This document shows positions 36,885-46,453 of a stretch of 64,000 nt of DNA, piece after piece. The first letter of the stretch is position 1, and every line of letters starts with the position of its first letter. The position numbers and the translations under genes were made by a program. The stretch is from Sphingobacterium alkalisoli (lineage in GTDB: Bacteria; Bacteroidota; Bacteroidia; Sphingobacteriales; Sphingobacteriaceae): the NCBI RefSeq assembly GCF_005049105.1, contig NZ_SUKA01000012.1, forward strand, positions 1-64,000, in the 5' to 3' direction. Below the pieces are notes generated by a model. It saw nothing but the letters and a program-made list of their open reading frames with translations, was not told the DNA's origin and did not search any database.

Positions 36885-38108
36885 TTAAATAGGTTTTCGC
36901 TGAAATTTAGGACTATCTAAGCAATAAAACAAGGCATAAATCACGAATATGTCGGTTGCTACCTTTATCCATACCACAAAGGTCAGGATCAAAAAGAGAA
37001 AGAACATCATGCCGTATCGCGGGTACGCGGCACCAAAAACATAGGCATTGTACACAAAAAACAGGGCAAATACACCGAATCCCACCAGTCCGCAGTATAA
37101 GATGAAACGGCAATATCCGATATCGGTACTATATACATAGTTATTGAAAAGTCCCGACCCGATGAGCCAGGTCTGCAAGTCTGAGGGCCAGATCCACATT
37201 TCATTATTTAGCTTGTCGGTCGAGTCCGTTTTCCATTCCCCTTTTTCTACCCAGTTAAAAAAACCTTCAAAAGCAAACCGCATATTATCATAAAATGCCA
37301 CGTCGGTATGATAAAGATAAACGGAGATACCAATGAAGCAAAATAACATCAAGCCAAAAATCCGCAAAAATTTAGCGTGCTCTTTCTTTAATACAAAGCG
37401 CAATAAACCCGTGCTTAACAGCAAATACCCTATAGATAGCAAAAGTCCGATAATGGTGGTACGGGATATCATATTTCCAATTACGGTAATGGAAAAGAAG
37501 GCGATCAAAAGCAAAATAATACTGCGTCGATCCGAGCGCACCTCTACGTGCTTACTTAAGAGCGCTACGATCATGATCAGAACAAGGGAAAAACGAACCC
37601 CCGCAGGATCCAGTGCCGCACCGATTCCGTAGAGGCGGTCCACTTCCTGAAAAAACTCCTGTCCCTGTGCAATATATCGGTCTACCAACAGCTGAAAAGC
37701 CGGTATACGGTCAATCATAATAGCCAAGACACACTGTGCAAAACATACCCCCGCCAGATAGAAGGTAAGCCGTTTGAAATCAACCTCCCCATGTACCTTC
37801 CGTATTGCCCAGCAAACAGCATAAGCTCCACCCAGCCACGTAAAAAACGAAGAGAAATAAGTCGCGTATGCGTAGTCGTTGGTATGGTTGTAGTCGACCG
37901 AATAAAAACAAATTAAAGAGAAAACAAAAGCGAATCCTATCGCTCCAAGCAATGGTCTTGATACGGTGATTTCGCGTTTGTTGATGAGGTATAGACCAGC
38001 AAGCCCCACACCCGCGACGGCCATCAGCATCTTGGTGTTCACGCTAGCTGGAAGAAAGGTGAGTCCAATGGGAAACAGGTAAAAACTTACCAGTACCCCT
38101 GTCATCAT
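36885..38108 (-). CDS. O-antigen polymerase/ligase-like membrane protein (Wzy candidate)
   Basis: The protein has 407 residues from the ATG at 38108 (a second Met follows; the upstream TTG is unlikely). It is hydrophobic with about ten transmembrane helices and one larger periplasmic loop near residues 265-310 (FEGFFNWVEKGEWKTDSTDK), the topology of Wzy polymerases and WaaL-type ligases. It is the only such gene in locus 1, so the role as polymerase of the repeat unit fits. Sequence conservation in this family is low. Confidence 0.78.
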   Translation of the reverse strand: MMTGVLVSFYLFPIGLTFLPASVNTKMLMAVAGVGLAGLYLINKREITVSRPLLGAIGFAFVFSLICFYSVDYNHTNDYAYATYFSSFFTWLGGAYAVCWAIRKVHGEVDFKRLTFYLAGVCFAQCVLAIMIDRIPAFQLLVDRYIAQGQEFFQEVDRLYGIGAALDPAGVRFSLVLIMIVALLSKHVEVRSDRRSIILLLIAFFSITVIGNMISRTTIIGLLLSIGYLLLSTGLLRFVLKKEHAKFLRIFGLMLFCFIGISVYLYHTDVAFYDNMRFAFEGFFNWVEKGEWKTDSTDKLNNEMWIWPSDLQTWLIGSGLFNNYVYSTDIGYCRFILYCGLVGFGVFALFFVYNAYVFGAAYPRYGMMFFLFLILTFVVWIKVATDIFVIYALFYCLDSPKFQRKPI

Positions 38109-38140
38109 ATATTGTATAAACCGTACCAACTTATCCTAAT

Positions 38141-39136
38141 CTATTTATAAAGTATGCCATATATTAAGCGGATCACCAATTTATAATATAGCTTCACCGC
38201 CCAAAACTGGCGGCGTGCGGCCAGTTCCTGTAACAGGCGTGTCCGCAATGGCAACGCCTTATTCTTATTAATTTTTGCATTTGCTTCCGGAAACCAGGCT
38301 AGCCATCTTTGGTATTGTTCCTTTTTATCCGAAATCAGTAAGGGCAACTTAATATTAAGTTTTAAAAAATCCAGATGATCCCCAATTTCTGTTGCAAACT
38401 TACTGTTTCTTAAAACCCGGTCCACCTCATTGATATTTGCCGTCACCTCCATAATATGCCGATCGGAATAGGTTTTCGTTAATGAGTTGGTATTCGATTG
38501 GCCATAGTGGTACAAATGTTTATCAAGATACGTAACAGATCGGGCATGTACAAACAATTTCATCATGACCAGAAGATCCTCTCCCATGTTCATACCGGGC
38601 TGAAAGCGAATCTGCTTTTCCTCATATAAAGAGCGGCGCACCAAGAAGAGCCATAAGTTCCAGCGCATCGTCCCCGCTAGCATCTGTTGTACCGCATCCC
38701 ATGCATCGCGAAAAGCAGGCTGTTTCATTTTCCGTTCGTTTTGTTGGAAGGTTAAGAACCAGTTAAAGCCGACGATATCCGCATCGGCTTTTTTTGCGGC
38801 AGCAGCCATTAAGGCAATTGCTTCCGGTTCAATATGATCGTCTGCGTCAACATTATACACATAGATACCTGTCGCATTGTCCAACCCTGTGTTTCGGGCG
38901 CTCGCTACACCTTGGTTTTGGGCATGGCTAACGATTTTGATTGTAGGAGACGGTTTGTCTTCCATTGATTCGGCAAAGTGTTGCAGCAACGCCAAGCTAC
39001 CGTCGGTACTACAATCGTTGATAAAAATAAATTCCAGGTTAGGATAGGTCTGTGACCGTAGTGCTTCCAAGCAGACGTGCAGCGTTTGTTCTGCATTATA
39101 TACTGGTATAATAACCGACACCAACTCCTCTCTCAT
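38141..39136 (-). CDS. Glycosyltransferase, GT2 family
   Basis: The protein has 331 residues. The GT-A N-terminus shows VSVIIPVYNAEQTLHVCLEA, FINDCSTDGS and the metal-binding VDADDHI motif. The C-terminus is basic and helical. It adds one sugar to the lipid-linked intermediate with inversion. The start overlaps the upstream GT14-like gene by 4 bases. Confidence 0.9.
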   Translation of the reverse strand: MREELVSVIIPVYNAEQTLHVCLEALRSQTYPNLEFIFINDCSTDGSLALLQHFAESMEDKPSPTIKIVSHAQNQGVASARNTGLDNATGIYVYNVDADDHIEPEAIALMAAAAKKADADIVGFNWFLTFQQNERKMKQPAFRDAWDAVQQMLAGTMRWNLWLFLVRRSLYEEKQIRFQPGMNMGEDLLVMMKLFVHARSVTYLDKHLYHYGQSNTNSLTKTYSDRHIMEVTANINEVDRVLRNSKFATEIGDHLDFLKLNIKLPLLISDKKEQYQRWLAWFPEANAKINKNKALPLRTRLLQELAARRQFWAVKLYYKLVIRLIYGILYK

Positions 39137-40002
39137 GATCCCGTTACTTTATTTAATAATTTATCCACGATCTCCAGATTCCGGCTGTTAAATTTCCGGA
39201 CAAATAAGGCATCCGATGCCATCAGTATATCGAAATCTTTATTTTCCCAGTCCCAAATCTGATTGGCTTTCCATCTAATCATCCGCATGCATCCGTTTCC
39301 TTCATTGTTAAGGTCATATACACTGTCCCGAAACGGTGAATGCCAGCACAGTGTCTGTATAAATATTTCGTCACTACAGAAGGTGTTCTTATACGTATGC
39401 AGCACTTTTGCTTTTTCCGAAAGTATATAGGTTACGAAATCATGGGTTACACTAACCCATTGGGTGCCTTTCTTAAATTCGATGTGTTGATTCCGCTTCA
39501 TTCCAAAGAGATCCTGCAGCCTGAGGTATACGTACCGTAACAAGCGTCGGCTAAAACCAAAAAAGCCTTTATGATCCCGAAAATCTCGAGGAAAGAGGTG
39601 GTAACGCTGTACTTTTCGCTCTATTTGAGCGTTTATATCTCCTTTACTAAATCCAATAAATTCCTTTCCTTGTTGTTTATCGCAGAAAGCATGAATCTCA
39701 TCCTGCGACTTCAATGGCATATCTACCCCAGACAGGAGGTGATAGTATGTATACCCACCATTTTTAGCAGCCCATTCAAACAGCAAGAACTCTGCTTCTA
39801 CGACGGAAACATCTCCCCACCGTACATCGATGCGGTCGGATAAAATCGACAAACCCGCATGCGCTGTTTTCAACTCGGGCAGCACGCTGGTCTTGCGGTC
39901 CACATGGATATAGATATCATTCCGCGGATCATCCAACGCCTTGACAAGGCGCTCCAATATCGGAAATTCGTTGTGTGCAAGGATAAGATAAGCATGTTTC
40001 AT
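39133..40002 (-). CDS. Core-2/I-branching-type glycosyltransferase (GT14-like), copy 1
   Basis: The protein has 289 residues. It starts MKHAYLILAHNEFPILERLV, then IYIHVDRKTS, and has YTYYHLLSGVDMPLKSQDEI, which are hallmark phrases of beta-1,6-GlcNAc-transferase-like GT14 enzymes in bacteria. It is adjacent to a close paralogue (next entry) with a 4-base overlap. The pair likely adds two branch or chain residues with different acceptors. Confidence 0.87.
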   Translation of the reverse strand: MKHAYLILAHNEFPILERLVKALDDPRNDIYIHVDRKTSVLPELKTAHAGLSILSDRIDVRWGDVSVVEAEFLLFEWAAKNGGYTYYHLLSGVDMPLKSQDEIHAFCDKQQGKEFIGFSKGDINAQIERKVQRYHLFPRDFRDHKGFFGFSRRLLRYVYLRLQDLFGMKRNQHIEFKKGTQWVSVTHDFVTYILSEKAKVLHTYKNTFCSDEIFIQTLCWHSPFRDSVYDLNNEGNGCMRMIRWKANQIWDWENKDFDILMASDALFVRKFNSRNLEIVDKLLNKVTGS

Positions 40003-40856
40003 AGGGCCACTCCAATATGTTTAAGAATACGATCCACGACCTGCAGATCTGTACTGCTGAATTTGCGTGCAAATAGATAGTCCGACTGCAGCAAAAAATC
40101 AAGATCATCACTCGTTAGCGTCCTTGGATTACTTCCAATAAATTCATTATAGAGCATATGCTCCACGCCAACGAGCGTAAACGATTTCTTATCCTGTTCA
40201 AGCAGATAAGGCACAAAAAATTCGTCTCCACACAGCGACCATTTAAATCGTTGATTCACCTCCGTTTTTCTTTTCAAGATAAAGGCAACGGCGGCGGGTG
40301 TCAAGCTCACCCAATTGTTCGCTTTCAGGGTGACATTAAGCTTCCTTTTTTGGATATGGAAGATGTATTGGAGCTTGAGCAGGATATGCCATAAAAAGTT
40401 TGCACTTTTTTGAAGCCACGGTCTTCCGTAGCGGAAATACCTCAACAAGAAATGATACCGCTCCAGCTTCATATTAATTTCGTAACCGTTGGTATAGAGC
40501 AAGCTTAAGACCTCTTTACCTTCGTAATCTGCAAAACAGGCATGGATCTCATCTTGATTTTTCAAGGGGAGGTGTGTACCCGACAGGAGATGAAAGCGTG
40601 TATACTTTTCCGGACTGTAATACGCCATTTCAAACAAGGCGTATTCACATTCTATTTGGGATATGTGCCCCCAGCGCACATCGATTCGATCAGCAACAAA
40701 GAATATCTTCGCTTTCTGCGCCGCTACATGCGGCAGTTGACTTACCTTTTTATCAATATGCAGGTAAATGTCATTGCGTTCATCATCTAGCGCTTCGATC
40801 AATTTCTGAAGAACTTCAAACTCATGGTGTGCTATGATCAAATAAGCATGCTTCAT
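39999..40856 (-). CDS. Core-2/I-branching-type glycosyltransferase (GT14-like), copy 2
   Basis: The protein has 285 residues and is a paralogue of copy 1, sharing MKHAYLI-AHHEF, IYLHIDKKVS and YTRFHLLSGTHLPLKNQDEI. Tandem duplication with divergence is clear from the alignable N-termini. It lies 3 bases after a GT8 gene. Donor sugar is unknown. Confidence 0.87.
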   Translation of the reverse strand: MKHAYLIIAHHEFEVLQKLIEALDDERNDIYLHIDKKVSQLPHVAAQKAKIFFVADRIDVRWGHISQIECEYALFEMAYYSPEKYTRFHLLSGTHLPLKNQDEIHACFADYEGKEVLSLLYTNGYEINMKLERYHFLLRYFRYGRPWLQKSANFLWHILLKLQYIFHIQKRKLNVTLKANNWVSLTPAAVAFILKRKTEVNQRFKWSLCGDEFFVPYLLEQDKKSFTLVGVEHMLYNEFIGSNPRTLTSDDLDFLLQSDYLFARKFSSTDLQVVDRILKHIGVAL

Positions 40857-40859
40857 TCC

Positions 40860-41807
40860 CTAATTATTTTTTAGCATTCGGTAAACGGACCTAGCCGCCT
40901 CGACGGCAGCTTTACCTATCACTGTACGGTATACCTTGGATAGCATGTGCATGTTTGGGTTCACCCGCCCCTGTCTTTTCAACGCTATCGGCAATTGGTC
41001 GTAGTGCCGCCACCAAAGATCAAATGCAACGGTAAACGTATTCCATGGTTTAGCTCCAGTGTAATGGATATTACCCTTTCGTTGTACATCCTGCCAGTCC
41101 TGTTCCGTGTAGTATGTTAAGAAAAAGCGTTTATATTGCGGCAACAAAAAGGTGCGAATACTATTCCAGTAGGGCGGAAGTCCGACTATTTTACCGCGAC
41201 AGAGCTGGTTCAGCACATCCTGATCCGGGAACTCCAGTCCTTCTACCTTGGCTGCTTCCAAAAATTGAGGCACCATATTATCCCGTCTAAGGGCAGCAAG
41301 ATTCATGAGGAGTAAGCCTGAGTTGATGTAGCTTCCCGGCAAACAGCCCACGGCTTTCATGTGTTCGTGCTGAAAATCAAGCGTCGCTTCAAATACACCG
41401 GCCAGGTAGTTGTCCGCCAAATCCGTGGTGTGGTACAATTCGGCCAGATTGCTCTGAAAGACCATATCACAATCAATATAAAGCACCTTATCATACTTGG
41501 GCAATAGTGTAGGTAATAGTAAGCGGTACGAAGCAGCTATGGTGTATTTCTCGTCGACGTAAATATCTTGGAGTTTGCCTGCTAGGCTAATAAAAGTAAA
41601 TTGACACTTTTGTCCACCCAGTTCGATTAACAGATTCTGCTGTTCTTTCGGCAAGTCTTCCGTCAGCAGACAGATAAAGTGAAATTTGTCGTCATCCCCG
41701 GAATGTTGTAGCACAGATAATATGCAGGTGGCTACCGGCACCAAATAATTTGGTGTAAAGGCAACAACAATGGGGGTTTGCGATAATATATCTTTGCGAT
41801 CAGTCAT
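40860..41807 (-). CDS. Glycosyltransferase, GT8 family
   Basis: The protein has 315 residues. The GT8 signatures are YDKVLYIDCDMVF (DxD metal site), YINSGLLLMNLAALR, PDQDVLNQLCRGKI and IHYTGAKPWN. Such retaining enzymes transfer glucose or galactose in LPS and capsule synthesis. A 27-base gap separates it from the next glycosyltransferase upstream. Confidence 0.92.
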   Translation of the reverse strand: MTDRKDILSQTPIVVAFTPNYLVPVATCILSVLQHSGDDDKFHFICLLTEDLPKEQQNLLIELGGQKCQFTFISLAGKLQDIYVDEKYTIAASYRLLLPTLLPKYDKVLYIDCDMVFQSNLAELYHTTDLADNYLAGVFEATLDFQHEHMKAVGCLPGSYINSGLLLMNLAALRRDNMVPQFLEAAKVEGLEFPDQDVLNQLCRGKIVGLPPYWNSIRTFLLPQYKRFFLTYYTEQDWQDVQRKGNIHYTGAKPWNTFTVAFDLWWRHYDQLPIALKRQGRVNPNMHMLSKVYRTVIGKAAVEAARSVYRMLKNN

Positions 41808-41834
41808 TCTACAGATTCATCTTTGAGCAGATAA

Positions 41835-42743
41835 TTAATACCTTGTTAAATCAAGATTATATTGTTCAAGAAAATAAGTATGACATTTTTTTACAAAAAT
41901 ATCATTCCTCTTATTTAGCGTGTTTTCAACCCATAAATTAGTGTCCTGTGAACCTGGGATCACGTACAGAAGTTTCTTCGTATTCGTAGGCACAACATAT
42001 TTTATTCTGCAACTATTTAAATATGTACAGAACCATAGCCATACATCATCCGCCTTAGGGGCCAACTCTAAGAATTTATCTTTATTTAAAACTTCTTTAT
42101 TTATACTATTTTTTCGATACAAAACCCCTCCTACCCCTTCAGCATACAGAAGTTCATTTTCTCCTCTGCTACGAAACGAGCAATGCGTCCAGCTATCATA
42201 GGGTTGAATGGTATTATTTACCACTTTAACCTGTACAGCCTTAAATGCAAACACATCATATTCTCTATGCCTCATCGCATGTAATAAATCCTTCAACCAA
42301 TTTTCATAGTAAACTACGTCATCATCACAAATCAGAATATCTTTTGCCCCCCCATACTGCTGAAAAGAATAAAAATATTTACTGTGACAGCCCAAATCAA
42401 CTTCCATTTCAATCATTTCCACAAGCCCCTTCCCTAGCTCATACTTCAACCATGAATCATCATTTCGCTCAACGAGATTTCGAAACCCACGTGGTACATA
42501 AATTAGAATCTTTTCTGGCAATACGGTTCCAGCTAAGATTGAAAGTACCGTATATTCGAAAACCTTCAAACGCGGTTCGAAAGTGGTCATTGAAACATAT
42601 AAACCTGCACTTCTTTCTTTATTGATATATTTTTTCAAAATATCCCGCTTTCTATTTTTTATATTTTCAAAAGTGCCTGGAATATACTGTCTGATATGAC
42701 TACCTATACTGTTCTTAAAATATCGAATTAGTGGAAAAGACAT
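41835..42743 (-). CDS. Glycosyltransferase (GT-A type)
   Basis: The protein has 302 residues. SMTTFEPRLKVFEYTVLSIL opens a GT-A-type fold, and ILICDDDVVYYENW holds the metal-binding acidic triplet. It resembles GT2-like proteins found in Bacteroidota capsule loci. The gene looks more AT-rich by eye than the glycosyltransferases between 29 and 41 kb, which may reflect separate acquisition. Confidence 0.72.
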   Translation of the reverse strand: MSFPLIRYFKNSIGSHIRQYIPGTFENIKNRKRDILKKYINKERSAGLYVSMTTFEPRLKVFEYTVLSILAGTVLPEKILIYVPRGFRNLVERNDDSWLKYELGKGLVEMIEMEVDLGCHSKYFYSFQQYGGAKDILICDDDVVYYENWLKDLLHAMRHREYDVFAFKAVQVKVVNNTIQPYDSWTHCSFRSRGENELLYAEGVGGVLYRKNSINKEVLNKDKFLELAPKADDVWLWFCTYLNSCRIKYVVPTNTKKLLYVIPGSQDTNLWVENTLNKRNDIFVKKCHTYFLEQYNLDLTRY

Positions 42744-42798
42744 ATGTATTGTATTTGATTAAACTCGTGTGATAATTCAAAGCGCTAAAAAAACAAAG

Positions 42799-43869
42799 TT
42801 AAGGCTTGTCAGCAAGAAATTGATAGAGTTTTTCATACTCAGCAGCTGCATTCGTCCAAGAAAATTGTTTTGCCCACTCACTTATTTTTACAGAGTCAGC
42901 AGGTGTTCCTAAAATCAATGGCAGATCATTTAAAGCGAAATGCCTGAGGTATTCTTCCTCTTCATTTTCTAAATAAAATGCGAGCTCTCCACCTATTTCG
43001 GGAAGAGATGTATGTTTAGATAGAAGTGTCTTTTTCCCAAATCGCATTGCTTCGATCACCGGGAGTCCAAATCCTTCGGCGAATGAAGGAAAGGCAAATA
43101 ACGCGCAGTCACGCATGTATCTAAATTTATCTTCATCCGATACTGGTCCGGTAAAACATACTCGATTTTCCAAATGCAATGTCTTTACTATATCCAAAAT
43201 AGATGCGTAGTAATCGTGATCCTGAACAAAGCCACTAATTATTAACTTTAAATCATTCCCTATAAGGAGATAAGGTAAAACATGAATATTCTTTTTTCTA
43301 GCAATTACACCGATTGAGTAGATATAGGTATCTCGCTTCACGATCGAAGTCTCTTGTAAACTCGAAATCAATTCGTCATTTACAGAACAGCCATTGTATA
43401 TGACTTGAATTTCTTTACCGTTTAATATGCAATGCTTTTCAATATCACTTTTAACATAATTCGAAATAGCAACTATAGACGATGCACGGTCTATATTTTG
43501 CTGTAGAATTGTTAAAAAATGGGGAATTTCTGCTTCCGATTTTTCTTTTAGGAAATTCAGATCGTGAATGGTTAATAAAATTTTAGTCTTACTTTCTAAT
43601 GGTAGAAGATCAGTCAGCTGATAGGTAATATGCCATATATCGGTTTTGTAGAAGAAGCGACGAAAGTATTTGTATACCCGATAAGAGATTACTTTTGAAG
43701 GCTCAGGAAGTCTAAATATATTATTGTTATTCATTAGCAGGAATAAGAAGTTATACTTTTCCCCGAACCCTTTTAATAGAGAAAGTCCAAGATTCTTACA
43801 ATAATGGAAATGACCATTAAACGGATTACCTGTTAGGCCAGCTTCTATAATTACATTTGGTCGTCTCAT
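42799..43869 (-). CDS. Glycosyltransferase, GT4 family
   Basis: The protein has 356 residues from the ATG at 43869. Motifs YIYSIGVIARKKNIHVLPYL and EGFGLPVIEAMRFGKKTLLS (E-x7-E) give a GT4 enzyme similar to mannosyl- or galactosyltransferases. The N-terminal domain has an MNNNNIFRLPEP loop. By eye this gene is AT-rich, like its neighbour. Confidence 0.88.
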   Translation of the reverse strand: MRRPNVIIEAGLTGNPFNGHFHYCKNLGLSLLKGFGEKYNFLFLLMNNNNIFRLPEPSKVISYRVYKYFRRFFYKTDIWHITYQLTDLLPLESKTKILLTIHDLNFLKEKSEAEIPHFLTILQQNIDRASSIVAISNYVKSDIEKHCILNGKEIQVIYNGCSVNDELISSLQETSIVKRDTYIYSIGVIARKKNIHVLPYLLIGNDLKLIISGFVQDHDYYASILDIVKTLHLENRVCFTGPVSDEDKFRYMRDCALFAFPSFAEGFGLPVIEAMRFGKKTLLSKHTSLPEIGGELAFYLENEEEEYLRHFALNDLPLILGTPADSVKISEWAKQFSWTNAAAEYEKLYQFLADKP

Positions 43870-43890
43870 ATCAGATTTAAACAATAAATA

Positions 43891-44430
43891 TTACTTAATA
43901 AGAATTTTCGCCGCGCCTCCTATTACTGTTGCACGTGGTTCAAGTACGGATTTTACAACTATTGCCCCCGCTCCAATTTTGACCCCGTCGGCAATAGTAA
44001 TTCCTCCTAAGATTTGAGCGCCTTGTCCAATATCGACATTATCGCCGATGTTAGGTGCATCATCCGGAAAAACACCTTTGCTTCCCAAGCAACAATTCCC
44101 ATGGATGGTACAGTTTTTTCCAATACGGGTTTTTGGATTTATCAGAATAGAACCATAATGGTATATCTTCAGACCGGAACCAAAGCAACCTGCTGGAATA
44201 AAAAAGCCCAATTTATAACCGAGCCGATTCTTCTTACGCTGATAATAATACCTAAGCAACTTATTTGGCTTGTGAAAGGTATAATATTCCTCTTTGCGCA
44301 AAGTCTTCACATACTTCCGCAGCCAATACTGCTCGGTCTGCAATAGCCAATCCATTAGATACCCCTTTGAAAAAAAAGGGAAGTAATCCATTCGATCGGC
44401 ATTGCAATATGTGGAATACGGTGTACTCAT
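43891..44430 (-). CDS. Serine acetyltransferase-like hexapeptide acetyltransferase
   Basis: The protein has 179 residues. After a helical N-terminus, the left-handed beta-helix repeats are visible (IGKNCTIHGNCCLGSKGVFP, IGDNVDIGQGAQILGGITIA, GVKIGAGAIVVKSV). The closest look is CysE/SAT, but in a polysaccharide locus it more probably O-acetylates a sugar of the repeat. It lies 2 bases from the GT32 gene. Confidence 0.82.
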   Translation of the reverse strand: MSTPYSTYCNADRMDYFPFFSKGYLMDWLLQTEQYWLRKYVKTLRKEEYYTFHKPNKLLRYYYQRKKNRLGYKLGFFIPAGCFGSGLKIYHYGSILINPKTRIGKNCTIHGNCCLGSKGVFPDDAPNIGDNVDIGQGAQILGGITIADGVKIGAGAIVVKSVLEPRATVIGGAAKILIK

Positions 44431-44432
44431 CG

Positions 44433-45407
44433 TTAGTAAGTAGTTAAAACATGTTTTAAATTATGTAATGCTTTCTCATCGTAATACGCCATCTTGTGCA
44501 GTGTCGTTTGGGCGAAAACTTGTTCATAAGAGATATCTTCCAATTGTCCATTTACTTTTGTCTGGATGAGATGCGGAATAGTATCACTTACGATTTCGCA
44601 CTGTTCATCCCTTAATTTATCGCTTATAAGCTCATTATACAATATTTGAAAGAAAAAATAGTCTACAATCTGATCTTGATATTTCCAATAATGCAGTAGT
44701 AAATCCAACAATTTGGTGATTACTAGGTTTTCTTTTTTTGCAAAAACAATACTATTTAAAACCTTTACTTTAAATTGAGGTTTCCATCCCCAATAATACG
44801 CATACGTACTTTCCCAATAGGATTTGTTTTTGACCTCAGCCGATCGTTGAAACATAAAGTACGGTAACGCTGCAAACTTTTGAGGCAGTGGTCCAGTCAT
44901 CAAGATTGTGGCATCCAACCATACCCCTCCATAAACGTGGAGTAAAGCCAAACGTAATAGATCCGAAAAAAAAGTACGATTAAAGGCCGGGGTATCTCTT
45001 TTCTGCCAGATAAATTCCGGGAAATCAATGTACTCTTGAATGGAATGATCGTCCAGACGTATAACCTGATAATCCCCTTTATATTTATCGACGGAATCAA
45101 AGCAGATCTGAACAATTTCAGGCAGTTCAAGCGTATGACCTCCCTGACCCCAATATTGCCAAATAATTTTGTTCTCGGGTAGTTCCTTTTTCGGTCGCAA
45201 TACCAGACGCTCTACATTTCCCTTATCGTATGCGTCAATAATTGGTTTCCAAAACTGTACTACTTCTTGATGAGCGCGCAGTATCTTTCGTTCTCGGAAG
45301 TATTTCCAAAACTGCTTAATTAGCGGCAAAGTGACAAACAGCTCTTTTATTGTCCTATCCGATCTAACTATTTTATTTTTTTCTACGTTTTGGCTCGAGT
45401 TCATCAT
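44433..45407 (-). CDS. Capsular polysaccharide glycosyltransferase (GT32-like)
   Basis: The protein has 324 residues. The phrases IIWQYWGQGGHTLELPEIVQ, TPAFNRTFFSDLLRLALLHV and YGGVWLDATILMTGPLP match the Caps_synth/GT32 family, with the DxD-like site in WLDATI. It most likely transfers a sugar in the repeat unit. A 145-base gap separates it from the pyruvyl transferase gene. Confidence 0.88.
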   Translation of the reverse strand: MMNSSQNVEKNKIVRSDRTIKELFVTLPLIKQFWKYFRERKILRAHQEVVQFWKPIIDAYDKGNVERLVLRPKKELPENKIIWQYWGQGGHTLELPEIVQICFDSVDKYKGDYQVIRLDDHSIQEYIDFPEFIWQKRDTPAFNRTFFSDLLRLALLHVYGGVWLDATILMTGPLPQKFAALPYFMFQRSAEVKNKSYWESTYAYYWGWKPQFKVKVLNSIVFAKKENLVITKLLDLLLHYWKYQDQIVDYFFFQILYNELISDKLRDEQCEIVSDTIPHLIQTKVNGQLEDISYEQVFAQTTLHKMAYYDEKALHNLKHVLTTY

Positions 45408-45552
45408 TTGTTTTCTTGTTCGATCTTTCCTTTTTGCAAAATCAAAGAAGCTAATGCACTTTCTTTAACTCCGTATAACTGACCTTATTTACTGATATCT
45501 CTTGAAAACCTAAATATAAAAATCCATTCATAAATAGTAGCGATATATTTAT

Positions 45553-46437
45553 TTACGTTGACGAAGTCCACTGTCGATACTTTTCTTTCAGGGGAAAAGG
45601 CGCAGCCTTTAAGAGTCCTTTTTGAATATCTTTCAAAGAGTTATTAAGACCAGCCTTATCCTTATGCTCATCGAACAAAACCTTCCACCCTTCACCTTCC
45701 GTAAGCATTTGTTCAAAATGCTCAAAACCATCATAAAATGGGATATCCACCGAACTGAAGTAATCGTGAAATTTGAATCCGTCCGTATCGATATATCCCT
45801 TTTTTATCCATAATGCAGGAACTTCATATGCATGTGCTACAATGACGCCGTGTAAAGAGGTAGACAATATATATTCACAACTACTGATCTCATTGACTAC
45901 TTTTTCTATATCTCGGGTGCGTAAATCAATGATATGGTATTGGCTTCCATAATGCTCTATAAAGTAATCTACTTCTTTCCAGTGCGGAATCAACCCCAAT
46001 TTGTGTACTTTCTGAACAGTTGGTTTCATCCACAAAGGCAAAAGTAAAGCTGGATCACCGTAGATCCCACATGCTGCATATCCCTCAGTTTGAAGTTTTT
46101 CATCTGTTAATCTTCCTCGTACTGCCAAAGTTGTGCCTCCTCTGAATTGTTCGTGTGCGTTCATAAAACCAGCGCCCCATACTGTTGCATTTTTGGGAAG
46201 CCAGCTAATAATTGAGCCTATACAGGCCAAAACAGACTGCCAAGGAAACAAAATCGTGTGAAATGCTTTAAAATTCCATTCCTTTATACTGTTTAAGACA
46301 ATTGCCCGCCTATCGGCGATTGATAAATTCACATCTTTATATTGCGTCGGTCGCCCAGACAACTCCTCGACCAACACCGGGTTTAACGCATCCCCAAAAT
46401 TGTCTTCGTCCCAGTAGATTAAATTTATTTTCTTCAT
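45553..46437 (-). CDS. Polysaccharide pyruvyl transferase family protein
   Basis: The protein has 294 residues. The start INLIYWDEDNFGDALNPVLV and the motif SCEYILSTSLHGVIVAHAYE are typical of PF04230. It would add a pyruvate ketal to a sugar from phosphoenolpyruvate, giving the polymer negative charge. The neighbours (flippase upstream, GT32 downstream) fit repeat-unit assembly. Confidence 0.88.
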   Translation of the reverse strand: MKKINLIYWDEDNFGDALNPVLVEELSGRPTQYKDVNLSIADRRAIVLNSIKEWNFKAFHTILFPWQSVLACIGSIISWLPKNATVWGAGFMNAHEQFRGGTTLAVRGRLTDEKLQTEGYAACGIYGDPALLLPLWMKPTVQKVHKLGLIPHWKEVDYFIEHYGSQYHIIDLRTRDIEKVVNEISSCEYILSTSLHGVIVAHAYEVPALWIKKGYIDTDGFKFHDYFSSVDIPFYDGFEHFEQMLTEGEGWKVLFDEHKDKAGLNNSLKDIQKGLLKAAPFPLKEKYRQWTSST

Positions 46438-46453
46438 AGGTTTTTAAAAAGTC

